Shown here one piece after another: positions 8,309 through 16,007 of a DNA stretch of 64,000 nucleotides. The position numbers were made by a program, and so were the translations under genes. The DNA lies in the NCBI GenBank assembly GCA_031548025.1, contig JAVBRM010000051.1, positions 1 through 64,000 of the forward strand, given 5' to 3'. The notes beneath the pieces were generated by a model. That model was not told the DNA's origin. It saw only the letters and a list, made by a program, of their open reading frames with translations, and searched no databases. The DNA is from UBA5239 sp031548025 (GTDB taxonomy: Bacteria; Verrucomicrobiota; Lentisphaeria; Victivallales; Victivallaceae). Position 1 is the first letter of the stretch, and every line of letters begins with the position of its first letter.

Positions 8309-9198
8309 AAGTCCTCCTTGTTTTGAGAATTATCCAAATACATCTGACGGAAAAGAATCCAGGGATCCAGATAAATCGTCCGGTCACCTTCGACCACGGC
8401 AAAAACAAAATGGGTATGTTCATGAGAGCCCACTCCATGAACCGCGGTTCCGGCGCCCTCGGCATATTGCTCGCCCGCCTTGACGCTTTGATGGTCTTCA
8501 ACGGTCATCTTCAGCATGTGCGAAGACTGGATCATCCATTGCGAACCATCCGGCCAGCGGTGAAATGCCCGCCAGCGGTTGTTGTAGTCGCCGTTTGCTA
8601 CCCGGTTGTAGAGATACTGTTCGTCCAGATCAAAAGGCGCATAAAGCGGAGTGCCGGAAGGGTGGTTGATATCCAGCCCGCCATGGGCGTCGACGCCGTG
8701 GAAAGCCCCCAGCCAACAGTCCTCGCCATTGTAGCAGTCCTCGATTTTCAGCCCGCCCGGCGGCAGCGGACACCACGGATGTATTTTCACCGGAGCAATC
8801 GAGCGCGAAGCATCCTGAAAGGCCAGCCGCGCGGCTTTACCGGGACGGCAAGTACCATGTTTTTCCCGGAGAAAATTAAAAATACCGGCCACAGCATCAA
8901 GCCAGATATGCAGACCGGCAATCGACAGCGGTTCATAGAAAGAACGCTGCGAAGCCACCTCGCGCTCAATCCGCACCGGTGAGCCGTTTATTTCCAGATC
9001 GCAATGAAATTTATAGTTGGTCCGTCCCCGGACTTCGCCGGCTCCGGGCTCTTTCAAATTGGTGTCGGTGATGAATGCATCCGTGCCCAGAAGTTTCAGG
9101 CAGACGGCTCTGCCGTCCGGCATGATAATATCCAGCGTATCACCGTGATCCATTTCGATGGCGTTTAGAACTGGCTTGATTTTTCGCTCAAAATGCAT
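8305..9198 (-). CDS. M23 (LytM)-type metallopeptidase-domain protein, cytoplasmic
   Basis: This 297-residue protein has a C-terminal M23-like domain (about 165-285). H172-x3-D176 is followed by INHPSGTPLYAPFD, then H227 (SSHMLKM), then H261-T-H263 in HEHTHFVFAV, closely following the M23 plan of zinc and catalytic residues. The first 160 residues are not recognised. No signal peptide or membrane segment is visible, which is odd for a cell-wall peptidase, so the substrate may be something other than peptidoglycan. It sits 9 bases after one hydrolase and overlaps the pseudopilin start by 4 bases. The duplicated operon at 11928-15218 has no copy. Confidence 0.7.
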   Translation of the reverse strand: MHFERKIKPVLNAIEMDHGDTLDIIMPDGRAVCLKLLGTDAFITDTNLKEPGAGEVRGRTNYKFHCDLEINGSPVRIEREVASQRSFYEPLSIAGLHIWLDAVAGIFNFLREKHGTCRPGKAARLAFQDASRSIAPVKIHPWCPLPPGGLKIEDCYNGEDCWLGAFHGVDAHGGLDINHPSGTPLYAPFDLDEQYLYNRVANGDYNNRWRAFHRWPDGSQWMIQSSHMLKMTVEDHQSVKAGEQYAEGAGTAVHGVGSHEHTHFVFAVVEGDRTIYLDPWILFRQMYLDNSQNKEDL

Positions 9199-9207
9199 TG
9201 GAATACC

Positions 9208-10527
9208 TCATTTGGCCGAGATTTCGAATGCGCCGGCTTCCAACGGCTTCAGTTCCACCTCGAATTCGCCTTCCGGGGCGGTAAAAGCGGCGGAGTTTTC
9301 CTGAAAAAGATCGCGAACCGTAATATTTTCGCCGTAAACCAGGCCGCCGACCATCAGTTTGACCGGGGCTTCCGCGGAATTGACCAGGAATACATAGCGT
9401 TTATTGTTCCACGAGAAATTGGCGGAAGAAACCGAAGGATATTTCTTTTCGAGTTTCCTGGTCTTCAACAGAGTTTCCTTCGGACCGTCCAGATAAGCGA
9501 TTTCGATATCATCCCGGCGCTCACCGAATAAGAATACTTCGCCGAGTTTCTGGGGTCCGGTGAGCTCCTTGCAGACTTCGAGATAGGCTTGCAGATAGGC
9601 CTCGCGGGCGGTAAAATTCGGGCGCCGGCTGGCGGAAAATACCAGCACCCCTTTGGCCCCGGCCACCAGACTGCAATAGACGTCGTGCCGGACCCAGGCC
9701 GGAATCAGTTTGAGTTCGCCGTCATCCGGCTGGCGAAACATTTCCGGCAGGGCAACCGGAGTGACCGGGTGCGGAGCCATGGCGGCAGCCTCGACTTGCT
9801 GTTCGATCGAATGCCGGACCCCGACCCGCTGATATTTCATGCCGGAATAATTGGTATAAGTTCCCTTGGCGCAGAGATCCTGCCATGGCAGCAGTTTCGC
9901 CAGCGCTTCGGCGGTACGGTGTCCGGGCTCATACATAAAAACCGGGCGTTTCAAAGGATCGTTTTCCCTGATGATCTGATAGGCGCTTTTGAGGTATTCC
10001 AACTCATCGGCCCGCCAGAAGCGCAACTCCTCGGGAGTGACATCCCACCAGGCGATTTCCGAGCGATCAGCCACCTTTTTGACTGCTTCAACAATGGCCG
10101 CTTTCGCCTTTTCCATATCCAGCGTTTCTTTGTTCTTCTCAAGCTCTTTCAGGTACTGGCGATTGACCACTTTGCCGTCAATCACCGGCTTGATCGAATA
10201 AACCAATTTTACGTTATATTTTTTCGCCACATCCAACGACGGATCGTTCAATTCGTATTGAGGGCCGATCATGGTCACCCCGCCCTCGATAATCTGTTTC
10301 TGATCGGCTTCGCGGACCGCGTCGGGCAACAGATTGCCGCGCTTTTCCTCGCTGCCGCCGCCGGTCGAATAAAACGAAAACGGAAAGAGCCTTCCCTGCG
10401 GATAAACCTGATCCGCCGGCAGTTTCTGATAAGCCTCGTTGGATTTGGACTGGAAAAAATCACTGATTTTGTCGGCATGACAGACGATCATGCAACAGGA
10501 CAACAACATAAAGAGCGGATATTTCAT
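9208..10527 (-). CDS. Secreted putative glycoside hydrolase, paralogue B1
   Basis: The 439-residue protein starts with a Sec signal peptide (MKYPLFMLLSCCMIVCHA). The body looks like a TIM barrel: WWDVTPEELRFWR (E166/E167) is a plausible acid/base end of a strand and LPEMFRQP (E262) a plausible nucleophile. It ends in a small beta domain with KRYVFLVNSAE. I know no family name for it. It is nearly identical in plan to 12661-13980 and more distantly related to 10524-11768 and 13977-15218, which share END-PLKRPV, TYTNYS and PAWVRHDVYCSL. Its ATG overlaps the preceding stop (ATGA), implying translational coupling. Confidence 0.65.
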   Translation of the reverse strand: MKYPLFMLLSCCMIVCHADKISDFFQSKSNEAYQKLPADQVYPQGRLFPFSFYSTGGGSEEKRGNLLPDAVREADQKQIIEGGVTMIGPQYELNDPSLDVAKKYNVKLVYSIKPVIDGKVVNRQYLKELEKNKETLDMEKAKAAIVEAVKKVADRSEIAWWDVTPEELRFWRADELEYLKSAYQIIRENDPLKRPVFMYEPGHRTAEALAKLLPWQDLCAKGTYTNYSGMKYQRVGVRHSIEQQVEAAAMAPHPVTPVALPEMFRQPDDGELKLIPAWVRHDVYCSLVAGAKGVLVFSASRRPNFTAREAYLQAYLEVCKELTGPQKLGEVFLFGERRDDIEIAYLDGPKETLLKTRKLEKKYPSVSSANFSWNNKRYVFLVNSAEAPVKLMVGGLVYGENITVRDLFQENSAAFTAPEGEFEVELKPLEAGAFEISAK

Positions 10528-11768
10528 TTTTTCTCCCGGGTTATTTCATATAATTTGACTTCAAGAGTCGCGATTTTGGTTTCAAAGACGCCGTTTTTCA
10601 GAGTTTCCGCCATGACCTGGCCGGTCAGGGCGTCGAGCAGAGTTACGCCATTTTCCGGCATGCCGGAGAATTGTACCGTTACCGCCTCGTTGGCAGAGTT
10701 CACCGCGAAGAGATATCGCCTGCCGTGGTAAGAGATATCGGCCCAGGAGACCGACGGCATTTCCTGCGGAACCTTCTCTTTGCCGCTGCGGATGGTACAG
10801 GAGGTTTTTTCCGAACCGCTCCGGTAAGTAATTCTGATATCATTGCACCTGGTTCCGAAAAGAAAGATTTCACCAAGTTTCCGCAATTCTCCGGCCACTT
10901 TCAGATAATTGGTGTAATAAGCCTCCCAGGCACTGAAATTAGCCCGCTGCGACAGAGAAAAAATCACGACGCCCTTGGCCCCGGCAATCAGACTGCAGTA
11001 AACATCGTGCCGGACCCAGGCCGGAACAAGCGGCAGCGCTTCCTCGGGAGGCTGCCGGAACATTTCCGGTACAGCCAGCGGCAACGCCGATGATTTGGCT
11101 TCCTGTACAGCGGCTACTTCCAACTCGGTGGACCAGCGGCACCAAACCCGGCTTTTCTGTTGGTTGGAGTAATTGGTATACATGCCTTTGCCCAGATAAT
11201 CCATGTAGTTCGGATATTTCACCAACGTGGCCTTGCTGTAATGACCGGGCAGATATTCCCAGACCGGGCGTTTCAGGGGATCGTTTTCTTTGATAATCTT
11301 ATAAGCGGTCTGCAGATACCGATATTCATTTTTCCGCCAATACCGCAACTCTTCAGGCATGAGATACCAGATAGCCACCCCCGGATCGTCGCGGTGAGCC
11401 AGAACCTGCGCTTTGATTTCCGCACTGATTTTTTCCCAGTCGACCGCTTCCTTGTCATCCAGCTTTTCCTTGGTCAGTCCTTCCGGGATAATCCGCTGAA
11501 AGCGCTGGACTCCAGCTTTACGGCAAGCTTCAATGAAACTCTCCTGATTACCGTACGCCGGGCCCATGCAAGTGAAACCGGCATCCCGAAGCTCCGGAAT
11601 TCTGTTCAAACGAGGCGCAAAACCGGAATAAAGCAACTTCCGTCCACGCGGATAAATCAGTTCCGCCGGCAATTTTTCCCCGGCATCCGGATAAACCTTG
11701 AAAAAGTCCTGAGCCACAGCGGCAAACGCCGACAATAAGACCACAAAGATGATAATTAACTTATTCAT
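10524..11768 (-). CDS. Secreted putative glycoside hydrolase, paralogue A1
   Basis: First gene of the leftward operon 11768-5279. The 414-residue product has a signal peptide (MNKLIIIFVVLLSAFAAVAQ). Its barrel-like body carries WYLMPEELRYWR (E139/E140) and LAVPEMFRQP (E235), candidate catalytic glutamates by position only, and a C-terminal beta domain (RRYLFAVNSAN). It shares the PAWVRHDVYCSLIAGAKGV block with its downstream neighbour, so the two arose by an old duplication, and it is very close to 13977-15218 by a recent one. AGAGG precedes the ATG at 11768. A consensus promoter and palindromic operator lie just upstream. Confidence 0.65.
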   Translation of the reverse strand: MNKLIIIFVVLLSAFAAVAQDFFKVYPDAGEKLPAELIYPRGRKLLYSGFAPRLNRIPELRDAGFTCMGPAYGNQESFIEACRKAGVQRFQRIIPEGLTKEKLDDKEAVDWEKISAEIKAQVLAHRDDPGVAIWYLMPEELRYWRKNEYRYLQTAYKIIKENDPLKRPVWEYLPGHYSKATLVKYPNYMDYLGKGMYTNYSNQQKSRVWCRWSTELEVAAVQEAKSSALPLAVPEMFRQPPEEALPLVPAWVRHDVYCSLIAGAKGVVIFSLSQRANFSAWEAYYTNYLKVAGELRKLGEIFLFGTRCNDIRITYRSGSEKTSCTIRSGKEKVPQEMPSVSWADISYHGRRYLFAVNSANEAVTVQFSGMPENGVTLLDALTGQVMAETLKNGVFETKIATLEVKLYEITREKK

Positions 11769-11784
11769 AAAGCCTCTTTTTTAC

Positions 11785-11807
11785 ATTAGTGGACACTGTC
11801 CATTAAT
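11785..11807. promoter_or_regulatory. Palindromic operator upstream of operon 1
   Basis: The core TGGACA-C-TGTCCA (11790-11802) is a perfect 6-1-6 palindrome. The symmetry extends outward (ATTA...TAAT) with one mismatched pair. It lies where transcription should start from the promoter at 11812-11839 (leftward), so bound protein would block initiation. The same core occurs at 15240-15252. Candidate binders are the GntR/LacI-type regulators encoded at 17388-19683; this is inference. Confidence 0.75.
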
Positions 11808-11811
11808 AAAT

Positions 11812-11839
11812 ATTATACAGAGACTCGGTCAAATGTCAA
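11812..11839 (-). promoter_or_regulatory. Sigma-70-type promoter of operon 1
   Basis: On the minus strand TTGACA (11834-11839) and TATAAT (11812-11817) are separated by 16 bases. Both boxes match the consensus perfectly. It should drive the leftward operon 11768-5279. Confidence 0.8.
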
Positions 11840-11927
11840 TAGGGAGAAAAAGAAAAAAATGAAGAAATTCCGGAACTCCGGAAGAATGCATGATGGGCGA
11901 TGTCCAAATGTGGGATTTGTTTTTCGA

Positions 11928-12647
11928 TTATTGGAGCAAGACCGCACTGCCGATTCTACCGACCAGATAATAATTGAAATTACCGGTAATGGTACTCTTG
12001 CCGCTGTTGCTCAGTCTCTTATATTCTTTGGTAATGTATTTACGGTCATTACCGGAGGCATGGCCGTCAATGAATACCAGATTCACCTTGTTTTCGTGAA
12101 TGGCAAAAGGACGCGAGTAGGCGTTGGTACCATCGCTTACCAGCATTTTGAAATAAGCGTTATTGTTGCCCGGCAGACCGGCATCCGCGTTCATGACAAC
12201 TTTGGAATAACCGGCCTTCTGAACGTCCGCGCTTTTCAGGTCATACGCGGGCAACACTGAAAGCGTCGTATAAGGCGCTCCATAAGCACGCATGTTGTTT
12301 TCGACATTGTCCGGAAATTTAGATACATGCTCCGGACAAAAAATGAATTCGGCTCCGGGCAGGATATAACGGCAATATTTCATCAAGCCGCTCCAGGTCC
12401 AACCCGTAGAGGGCATGTTTGCACTGCCTCCCGAAGAGGAATTGTTGTTCATAAACATCATGTCGAAATCATGCTGATACAACCCATGCGAGAGACCAAC
12501 CTGTTTCAGGTTCGAGAGGCATTTGATGGTCACTGATTTATTGCGGGCCTTATTCAAAGCCGGCAACAGCAGCGCCGCAAGAATTGCTATAATAGCAATC
12601 ACAACCAAGAGCTCGATGAGTGTGAAAATCTCATGTTTTTCAACCAT
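11928..12647 (-). CDS. Pseudopilin, copy 2
   Basis: A 239-residue duplicate of the pseudopilin at 7589-8308, agreeing at roughly four of five residues by eye. It has the prepilin helix FTLIELLVVIAIIAIL, Ile instead of Gly before the processed Phe, the C-terminal H-x9-DG motif (HENKVNLVFIDG) and cysteines in KCLSNLKQ and FIFCPE. Differences cluster in the middle (about residues 68-115), the region most likely to face a partner. AAGGAGG precedes the ATG. It is last in its operon, 13 bases after the hydrolase stop, with no M23-like gene between. The 150 bases beyond its stop hold the promoter and operator of operon 1. Confidence 0.9.
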   Translation of the reverse strand: MVEKHEIFTLIELLVVIAIIAILAALLLPALNKARNKSVTIKCLSNLKQVGLSHGLYQHDFDMMFMNNNSSSGGSANMPSTGWTWSGLMKYCRYILPGAEFIFCPEHVSKFPDNVENNMRAYGAPYTTLSVLPAYDLKSADVQKAGYSKVVMNADAGLPGNNNAYFKMLVSDGTNAYSRPFAIHENKVNLVFIDGHASGNDRKYITKEYKRLSNSGKSTITGNFNYYLVGRIGSAVLLQ

Positions 12648-12660
12648 AAATCCTCCTTTT

Positions 12661-13980
12661 CTATTTGATGAAAATTTCGTAGGCGGCGGCTTCCAACGGC
12701 TTCAATTCCACTTCGAACTTGCCTTTTGGAACCGCAAAGGGAGTGGCGTCGTCGCGAAAAAGATCACGAGCCATGATATTGTCGCCATAAACCACGCCGC
12801 CGATCGTCAGCTTGACTGGCTCTTCGGCGGAATTGACCATAAATACGTAGCGTTTATTATTCCAGGAAAAATCGGCACAGGAGACCGAAGGATATTTCTT
12901 TTCGAGTTTCCTGGTCTTCAACGTGATTTCCCGCGGACCATCCAGATAAGCGATTTCGATATCGGTCCGGGGTTCTCCGAATAAAAATACTTCGCCGAGT
13001 TTTTTAGGACCGGTGAGCTCCTTGCAGACTTCAAGATAAGCCTGCAGATAGGCTTCGCGAGCGGTGAATTTCGGGCGGCGGCTGGCGGAAAACACCAACA
13101 CTCCTTTGGCTCCGGTCACCAGACTGCAGTAAACATCATGCCTGACCCATGCCGGAATCAGTTTTAGTTCATCGTCGGCCGGTTGGCGGAACATTTCCGG
13201 CAGAGCGACCGGAGTTACCGGATGCGGCGCTTTGGCGGCGGCCTCGACCTGTTGCTCGATCGAATACCGGACCCAAATGCGCTGCTTCTTCGCGCCGGAA
13301 TAATTGGTATAGGTCCCTTTGGCACAAAGGTCCTGCCAAGGCAACAGTTTCGCCAGTGCTCCGGCAGTACGGTGCCCGGGCTCATACATGAAAACCGGCC
13401 GTTTCAAGGGATCGTTTTCCTTAATTGTCTGGCTGGCTGTTTCCAGATATTTCAGTTCGTCGGCCCGCCAGGAGCGCAATTCCTCGGGGGTGATGTCCCA
13501 CCAGGCGATTTCCGGGCAATCGGCCACTCCCTTGACCCTTTCGGCAATCGCCGTCTTCACTTTGTCGAAATCAAGTCTTTCCTTATTCTTCTCAAGTTCT
13601 TTTAAATAGGGACGGTTGATCAATTTTCCATCGACCACCGGTCTGATTGAATAAATCATTTTGACCCGGTATTTTCTCGCCACTTCCAGCGAGGAATCGT
13701 TCAACTCGTATTGAGGGCCGATCATAGTCACTCCGCCTTCGATAATCTGTTTCTGATCGGCTTCGCGGATCACGTCGGGTAACAGATTGCCGCGCTTTTC
13801 CTCGCTGCCGCCGCCGGTCGAATAAAATGAAAACGGAAAGAGCCGTCCCTGCGGATAAATCCGATCCGCCGGCAGTTTCTGATAAGCATCATTGGGCTTG
13901 GACTGGAAAAAATCGCTGACCTTGTCGGCATGACAAACGAGCATACAGCAGGACAACAGTATAAAGAGCGGATATCTCAT
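12661..13980 (-). CDS. Secreted putative glycoside hydrolase, paralogue B2
   Basis: A 439-residue duplicate of the product of 9208-10527, with signal peptide MRYPLFILLSCCMLVCHA. It keeps the proposed catalytic stretches WWDITPEELRSWR and LPEMFRQP, and the END-PLKRPVFMYEPGHRT and KGTYTNYSG blocks. The function is unnamed; a secreted TIM-barrel carbohydrate-active enzyme is inferred from fold-like features and from the pseudopilin next door. The ATG overlaps the preceding stop (ATGA), with GGGAG just upstream, so the pair is probably translated in a fixed ratio. Confidence 0.65.
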   Translation of the reverse strand: MRYPLFILLSCCMLVCHADKVSDFFQSKPNDAYQKLPADRIYPQGRLFPFSFYSTGGGSEEKRGNLLPDVIREADQKQIIEGGVTMIGPQYELNDSSLEVARKYRVKMIYSIRPVVDGKLINRPYLKELEKNKERLDFDKVKTAIAERVKGVADCPEIAWWDITPEELRSWRADELKYLETASQTIKENDPLKRPVFMYEPGHRTAGALAKLLPWQDLCAKGTYTNYSGAKKQRIWVRYSIEQQVEAAAKAPHPVTPVALPEMFRQPADDELKLIPAWVRHDVYCSLVTGAKGVLVFSASRRPKFTAREAYLQAYLEVCKELTGPKKLGEVFLFGEPRTDIEIAYLDGPREITLKTRKLEKKYPSVSCADFSWNNKRYVFMVNSAEEPVKLTIGGVVYGDNIMARDLFRDDATPFAVPKGKFEVELKPLEAAAYEIFIK

Positions 13981-15218
13981 TTTTTCTCCCTGATTATTTC
14001 ATATAATTTTACTTCAAAGGCTGTGATCTGTGTATCAAATGCGCCGTTTTTCAAAGCTTCCGCCGCCTGGCCGGTCAGGGCGTCAACAAGAGCTACGCCA
14101 TTTGACGGCATGCCGGAAAATTGCACCGTCACCGCCTCATTGGCGGAATTCACCGCGAAAAGAAATCTCCGTCCATGATAGGAAATGTCGGCATATGATA
14201 CCGAAGGCATTTCATATTGAGTTTTGGTTTTGCCGGAGCGAATCTCGAGGGGTATTTTTTCCGGGCCGCCGCGCTGGATGATTTTAATCTCACCGCACCT
14301 GGTCCCAAAGAGAAAGATTTCGCCGAGTGTCCGTAGCTCGCCGGCAACTTTCAAATAACTGTTGTAATAAGCCTCCCAGGCGGAAAATTGTTTCCGCTGT
14401 GCCAGGGAGAAAATCACAACCCCCTTGGCTCCGGCGATCAAACTGCTATAGACATCATGCCGGACCCACGCCGGAATGAGCGGCAAGATTTCTTCCGGAG
14501 GCTGCCGGAACATTTCCGGGACGGCCAGCGGCACCGCCGGCGATTTGGTTTCCTGCAAGGCGGCCAGCTCCTGCTCTGTTGACCAACGACACCAGATCCT
14601 ACTTTCCCGGTGACCGGAGTAATTGGTATACATGCCTTTGCCCAGATAATCTATGTAATCGGAATATTTCATCATGGCGCCTTTGGAATAATGCCCCGGC
14701 AAATACATCCAAACCGGGCGTTTCAGAGGATCGTTCTCCCGGATAACTTTATAAGCGGTCTGGAGATATTGATACTCATTTTTCCGCCAGTAACGCAACT
14801 CTTCCGGTTGAAGATACCAGACGGCAACTCCCTCGTCGTCACGGTAGCTCTGTACTTGTGTTTTGATCTCCTCGCTGATTTTTTCCCAGTCGACCGATTC
14901 CTTGTTGCCCAGTTTATCTTTGGTTAACCCCTCCGGGCAGATCGGTTGGAAGCGCTGGACTCCGGCCTTGCGACAGGCTTCGATGAAATTTTTCTGTTTG
15001 CCGTACGCCGGGCCCATACAGGTGAAACCGGCGTCCCGAAGCTCCGGAATTTTGTTCAAACGAGGCGAAAAACCGGAATAAAGCAATTTTCGCCCACGCG
15101 GATAAATCAATTCCGCCGGTAATTTCTCTCCGGCATCCGGATAGACCTTGAAAAAGTCCTGGCTCATGGCGGTAAGGGTTGAAAACAAGGTCAAAAAGAT
15201 GATGACGAGTTTATTCAT
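13977..15218 (-). CDS. Secreted putative glycoside hydrolase, paralogue A2
   Basis: A 413-residue duplicate of the product of 10524-11768: signal peptide MNKLVIIFLTLFSTLTAMSQ, then RGRKLLYSGF, WYLQPEELRYWR, LAVPEMFRQP and PAWVRHDVYSSL. One residue is lost near the C-terminus relative to copy A1. It is the first gene of the second operon, with AAGGAAGAGG before the ATG and a consensus promoter plus operator just upstream. Having two A-type and two B-type enzymes suggests related but different linkages in one glycan; this is inference. Confidence 0.65.
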   Translation of the reverse strand: MNKLVIIFLTLFSTLTAMSQDFFKVYPDAGEKLPAELIYPRGRKLLYSGFSPRLNKIPELRDAGFTCMGPAYGKQKNFIEACRKAGVQRFQPICPEGLTKDKLGNKESVDWEKISEEIKTQVQSYRDDEGVAVWYLQPEELRYWRKNEYQYLQTAYKVIRENDPLKRPVWMYLPGHYSKGAMMKYSDYIDYLGKGMYTNYSGHRESRIWCRWSTEQELAALQETKSPAVPLAVPEMFRQPPEEILPLIPAWVRHDVYSSLIAGAKGVVIFSLAQRKQFSAWEAYYNSYLKVAGELRTLGEIFLFGTRCGEIKIIQRGGPEKIPLEIRSGKTKTQYEMPSVSYADISYHGRRFLFAVNSANEAVTVQFSGMPSNGVALVDALTGQAAEALKNGAFDTQITAFEVKLYEIIREKK

Positions 15219-15239
15219 AAATCCTCTTCCTTACGCTTG

Positions 15240-15252
15240 TGGACATTGTCCA
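15240..15252. promoter_or_regulatory. Palindromic operator upstream of operon 2
   Basis: TGGACA-T-TGTCCA, a perfect 6-1-6 palindrome matching the core at 11790-11802 except for the central base. It lies 9 bases downstream of the -10 box of the leftward promoter, over the expected transcription start. The flanks are less symmetric than in copy 1, so the 13-base core is probably the recognised part. Confidence 0.75.
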
Positions 15253-15261
15253 ATAATTAAT

Positions 15262-15290
15262 ATTATACAGAAAATCTTACCAAATGTCAA
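15262..15290 (-). promoter_or_regulatory. Sigma-70-type promoter of operon 2
   Basis: On the minus strand TTGACA (15285-15290) and TATAAT (15262-15267) are 17 bases apart, a perfect consensus promoter. It drives 15218-11928. Such a strong core promoter fits repression by the downstream palindrome rather than activation. Confidence 0.85.
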
Positions 15291-15424
15291 TAGGAAAAAT
15301 AAAAAAAACGGAGAAATTTCGGAATTCCGGATGAATACAAGATGGGCGATGTCCAAATAATAAGCGGACCATGTCAATCCCCTGTTATGGGCAATTCGAA
15401 TTGGAGATTTCTTTCTTTCGTGAT

Positions 15425-15453
15425 TTGATTTTCAAATTTTTCTGTTGTATACT
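15425..15453 (+). promoter_or_regulatory. Promoter of the 15480-17401 gene pair
   Basis: TTGATT (15425-15430) and TATACT (15448-15453) are 17 bases apart, 26 bases before the ATG at 15480. Confidence 0.6.
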
Positions 15454-15479
15454 GAACTACAGCAGCAGGAGATAAAGCG

Positions 15480-16007
15480 ATGACTCTGGCAGTAAGTATT
15501 GTTTTGTTCTTTCTCGGCGCACGATCACTTGCGAAGTACCGGAAAGGAGAAGGGATTTCCAGGCGTACGTTTTTGTGGTACTTCCCGGTTGCTGCGTTTT
15601 TATTGTTGGCGGAGATCGCCTTTTTGGCTACTGGCGGATTCACTTTCGCCCCTGATTTCCAGATATATTTCCCGATTGAATTGGTGCTGGCATTCTGTGG
15701 GCTCGCTTTTATGGGAGAGGTCTGGTGTGCCGTCTATTTGCCCAAAGACGGCTGGGCTCTGCGCTGTGTTCTCATCATCTGGATCCTACTGGCCGGCGCT
15801 TGGAGCGATGCGATGTTTTACGCCAAACATAAACGTTCATCGGAAGAGGCACAATTCCAGCAGAATCTTGAACGTTGCGCCGTTCTTCTCGAACAGGGAA
15901 AAAGGGAGGAACTTTCCGGGCAACTGTCCGGCGTTACCGGTTCTTCTTTGCCCGACTTGAACAAAAATTTCAAGGATGCACTCTGTAAAATCGAGGTGAA
16001 ACCATGA
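15480..16007 (+). CDS. Membrane protein of unknown function
   Basis: I do not recognise a family in this 175-residue protein. It has an N-terminal hydrophobic segment (1-13), two or three further membrane helices (about 31-52, 64-83 and 93-108) and a hydrophilic, charged C-terminal tail of about 65 residues. The tail should lie in the cytoplasm or periplasm depending on topology. AGGAGA precedes the ATG, and a promoter lies at 15425-15453. The next gene overlaps by 4 bases (ATGA), so the two probably work together. No regulator, hydrolase or pseudopilin belongs to this pair. Confidence 0.75.
   Translation: MTLAVSIVLFFLGARSLAKYRKGEGISRRTFLWYFPVAAFLLLAEIAFLATGGFTFAPDFQIYFPIELVLAFCGLAFMGEVWCAVYLPKDGWALRCVLIIWILLAGAWSDAMFYAKHKRSSEEAQFQQNLERCAVLLEQGKREELSGQLSGVTGSSLPDLNKNFKDALCKIEVKP

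Larger units (their letters stand above)
7589..15360. repeat. Tandem duplication of a hydrolase-hydrolase-pseudopilin operon
   Basis: The genes at 10524-11768, 9208-10527 and 7589-8308 correspond one to one, in order and orientation, with 13977-15218, 12661-13980 and 11928-12647. Upstream DNA is duplicated too: 11785-11910 and 15235-15355 share the operator, the promoter and the phrase GATGGGCGATGTCCAAAT. The M23-like gene (8305-9198) is in one copy only, and the 5279-7573 hydrolase follows only one copy. Confidence 0.9.

Noticed and set aside
9589..10731. Long open frame (380 codons) on the plus strand opposite the hydrolase B1 gene
   Set aside because: Arginine/phenylalanine-rich antisense shadow without a ribosome binding site or family features; the minus strand carries a clear signal peptide and conserved paralogue.
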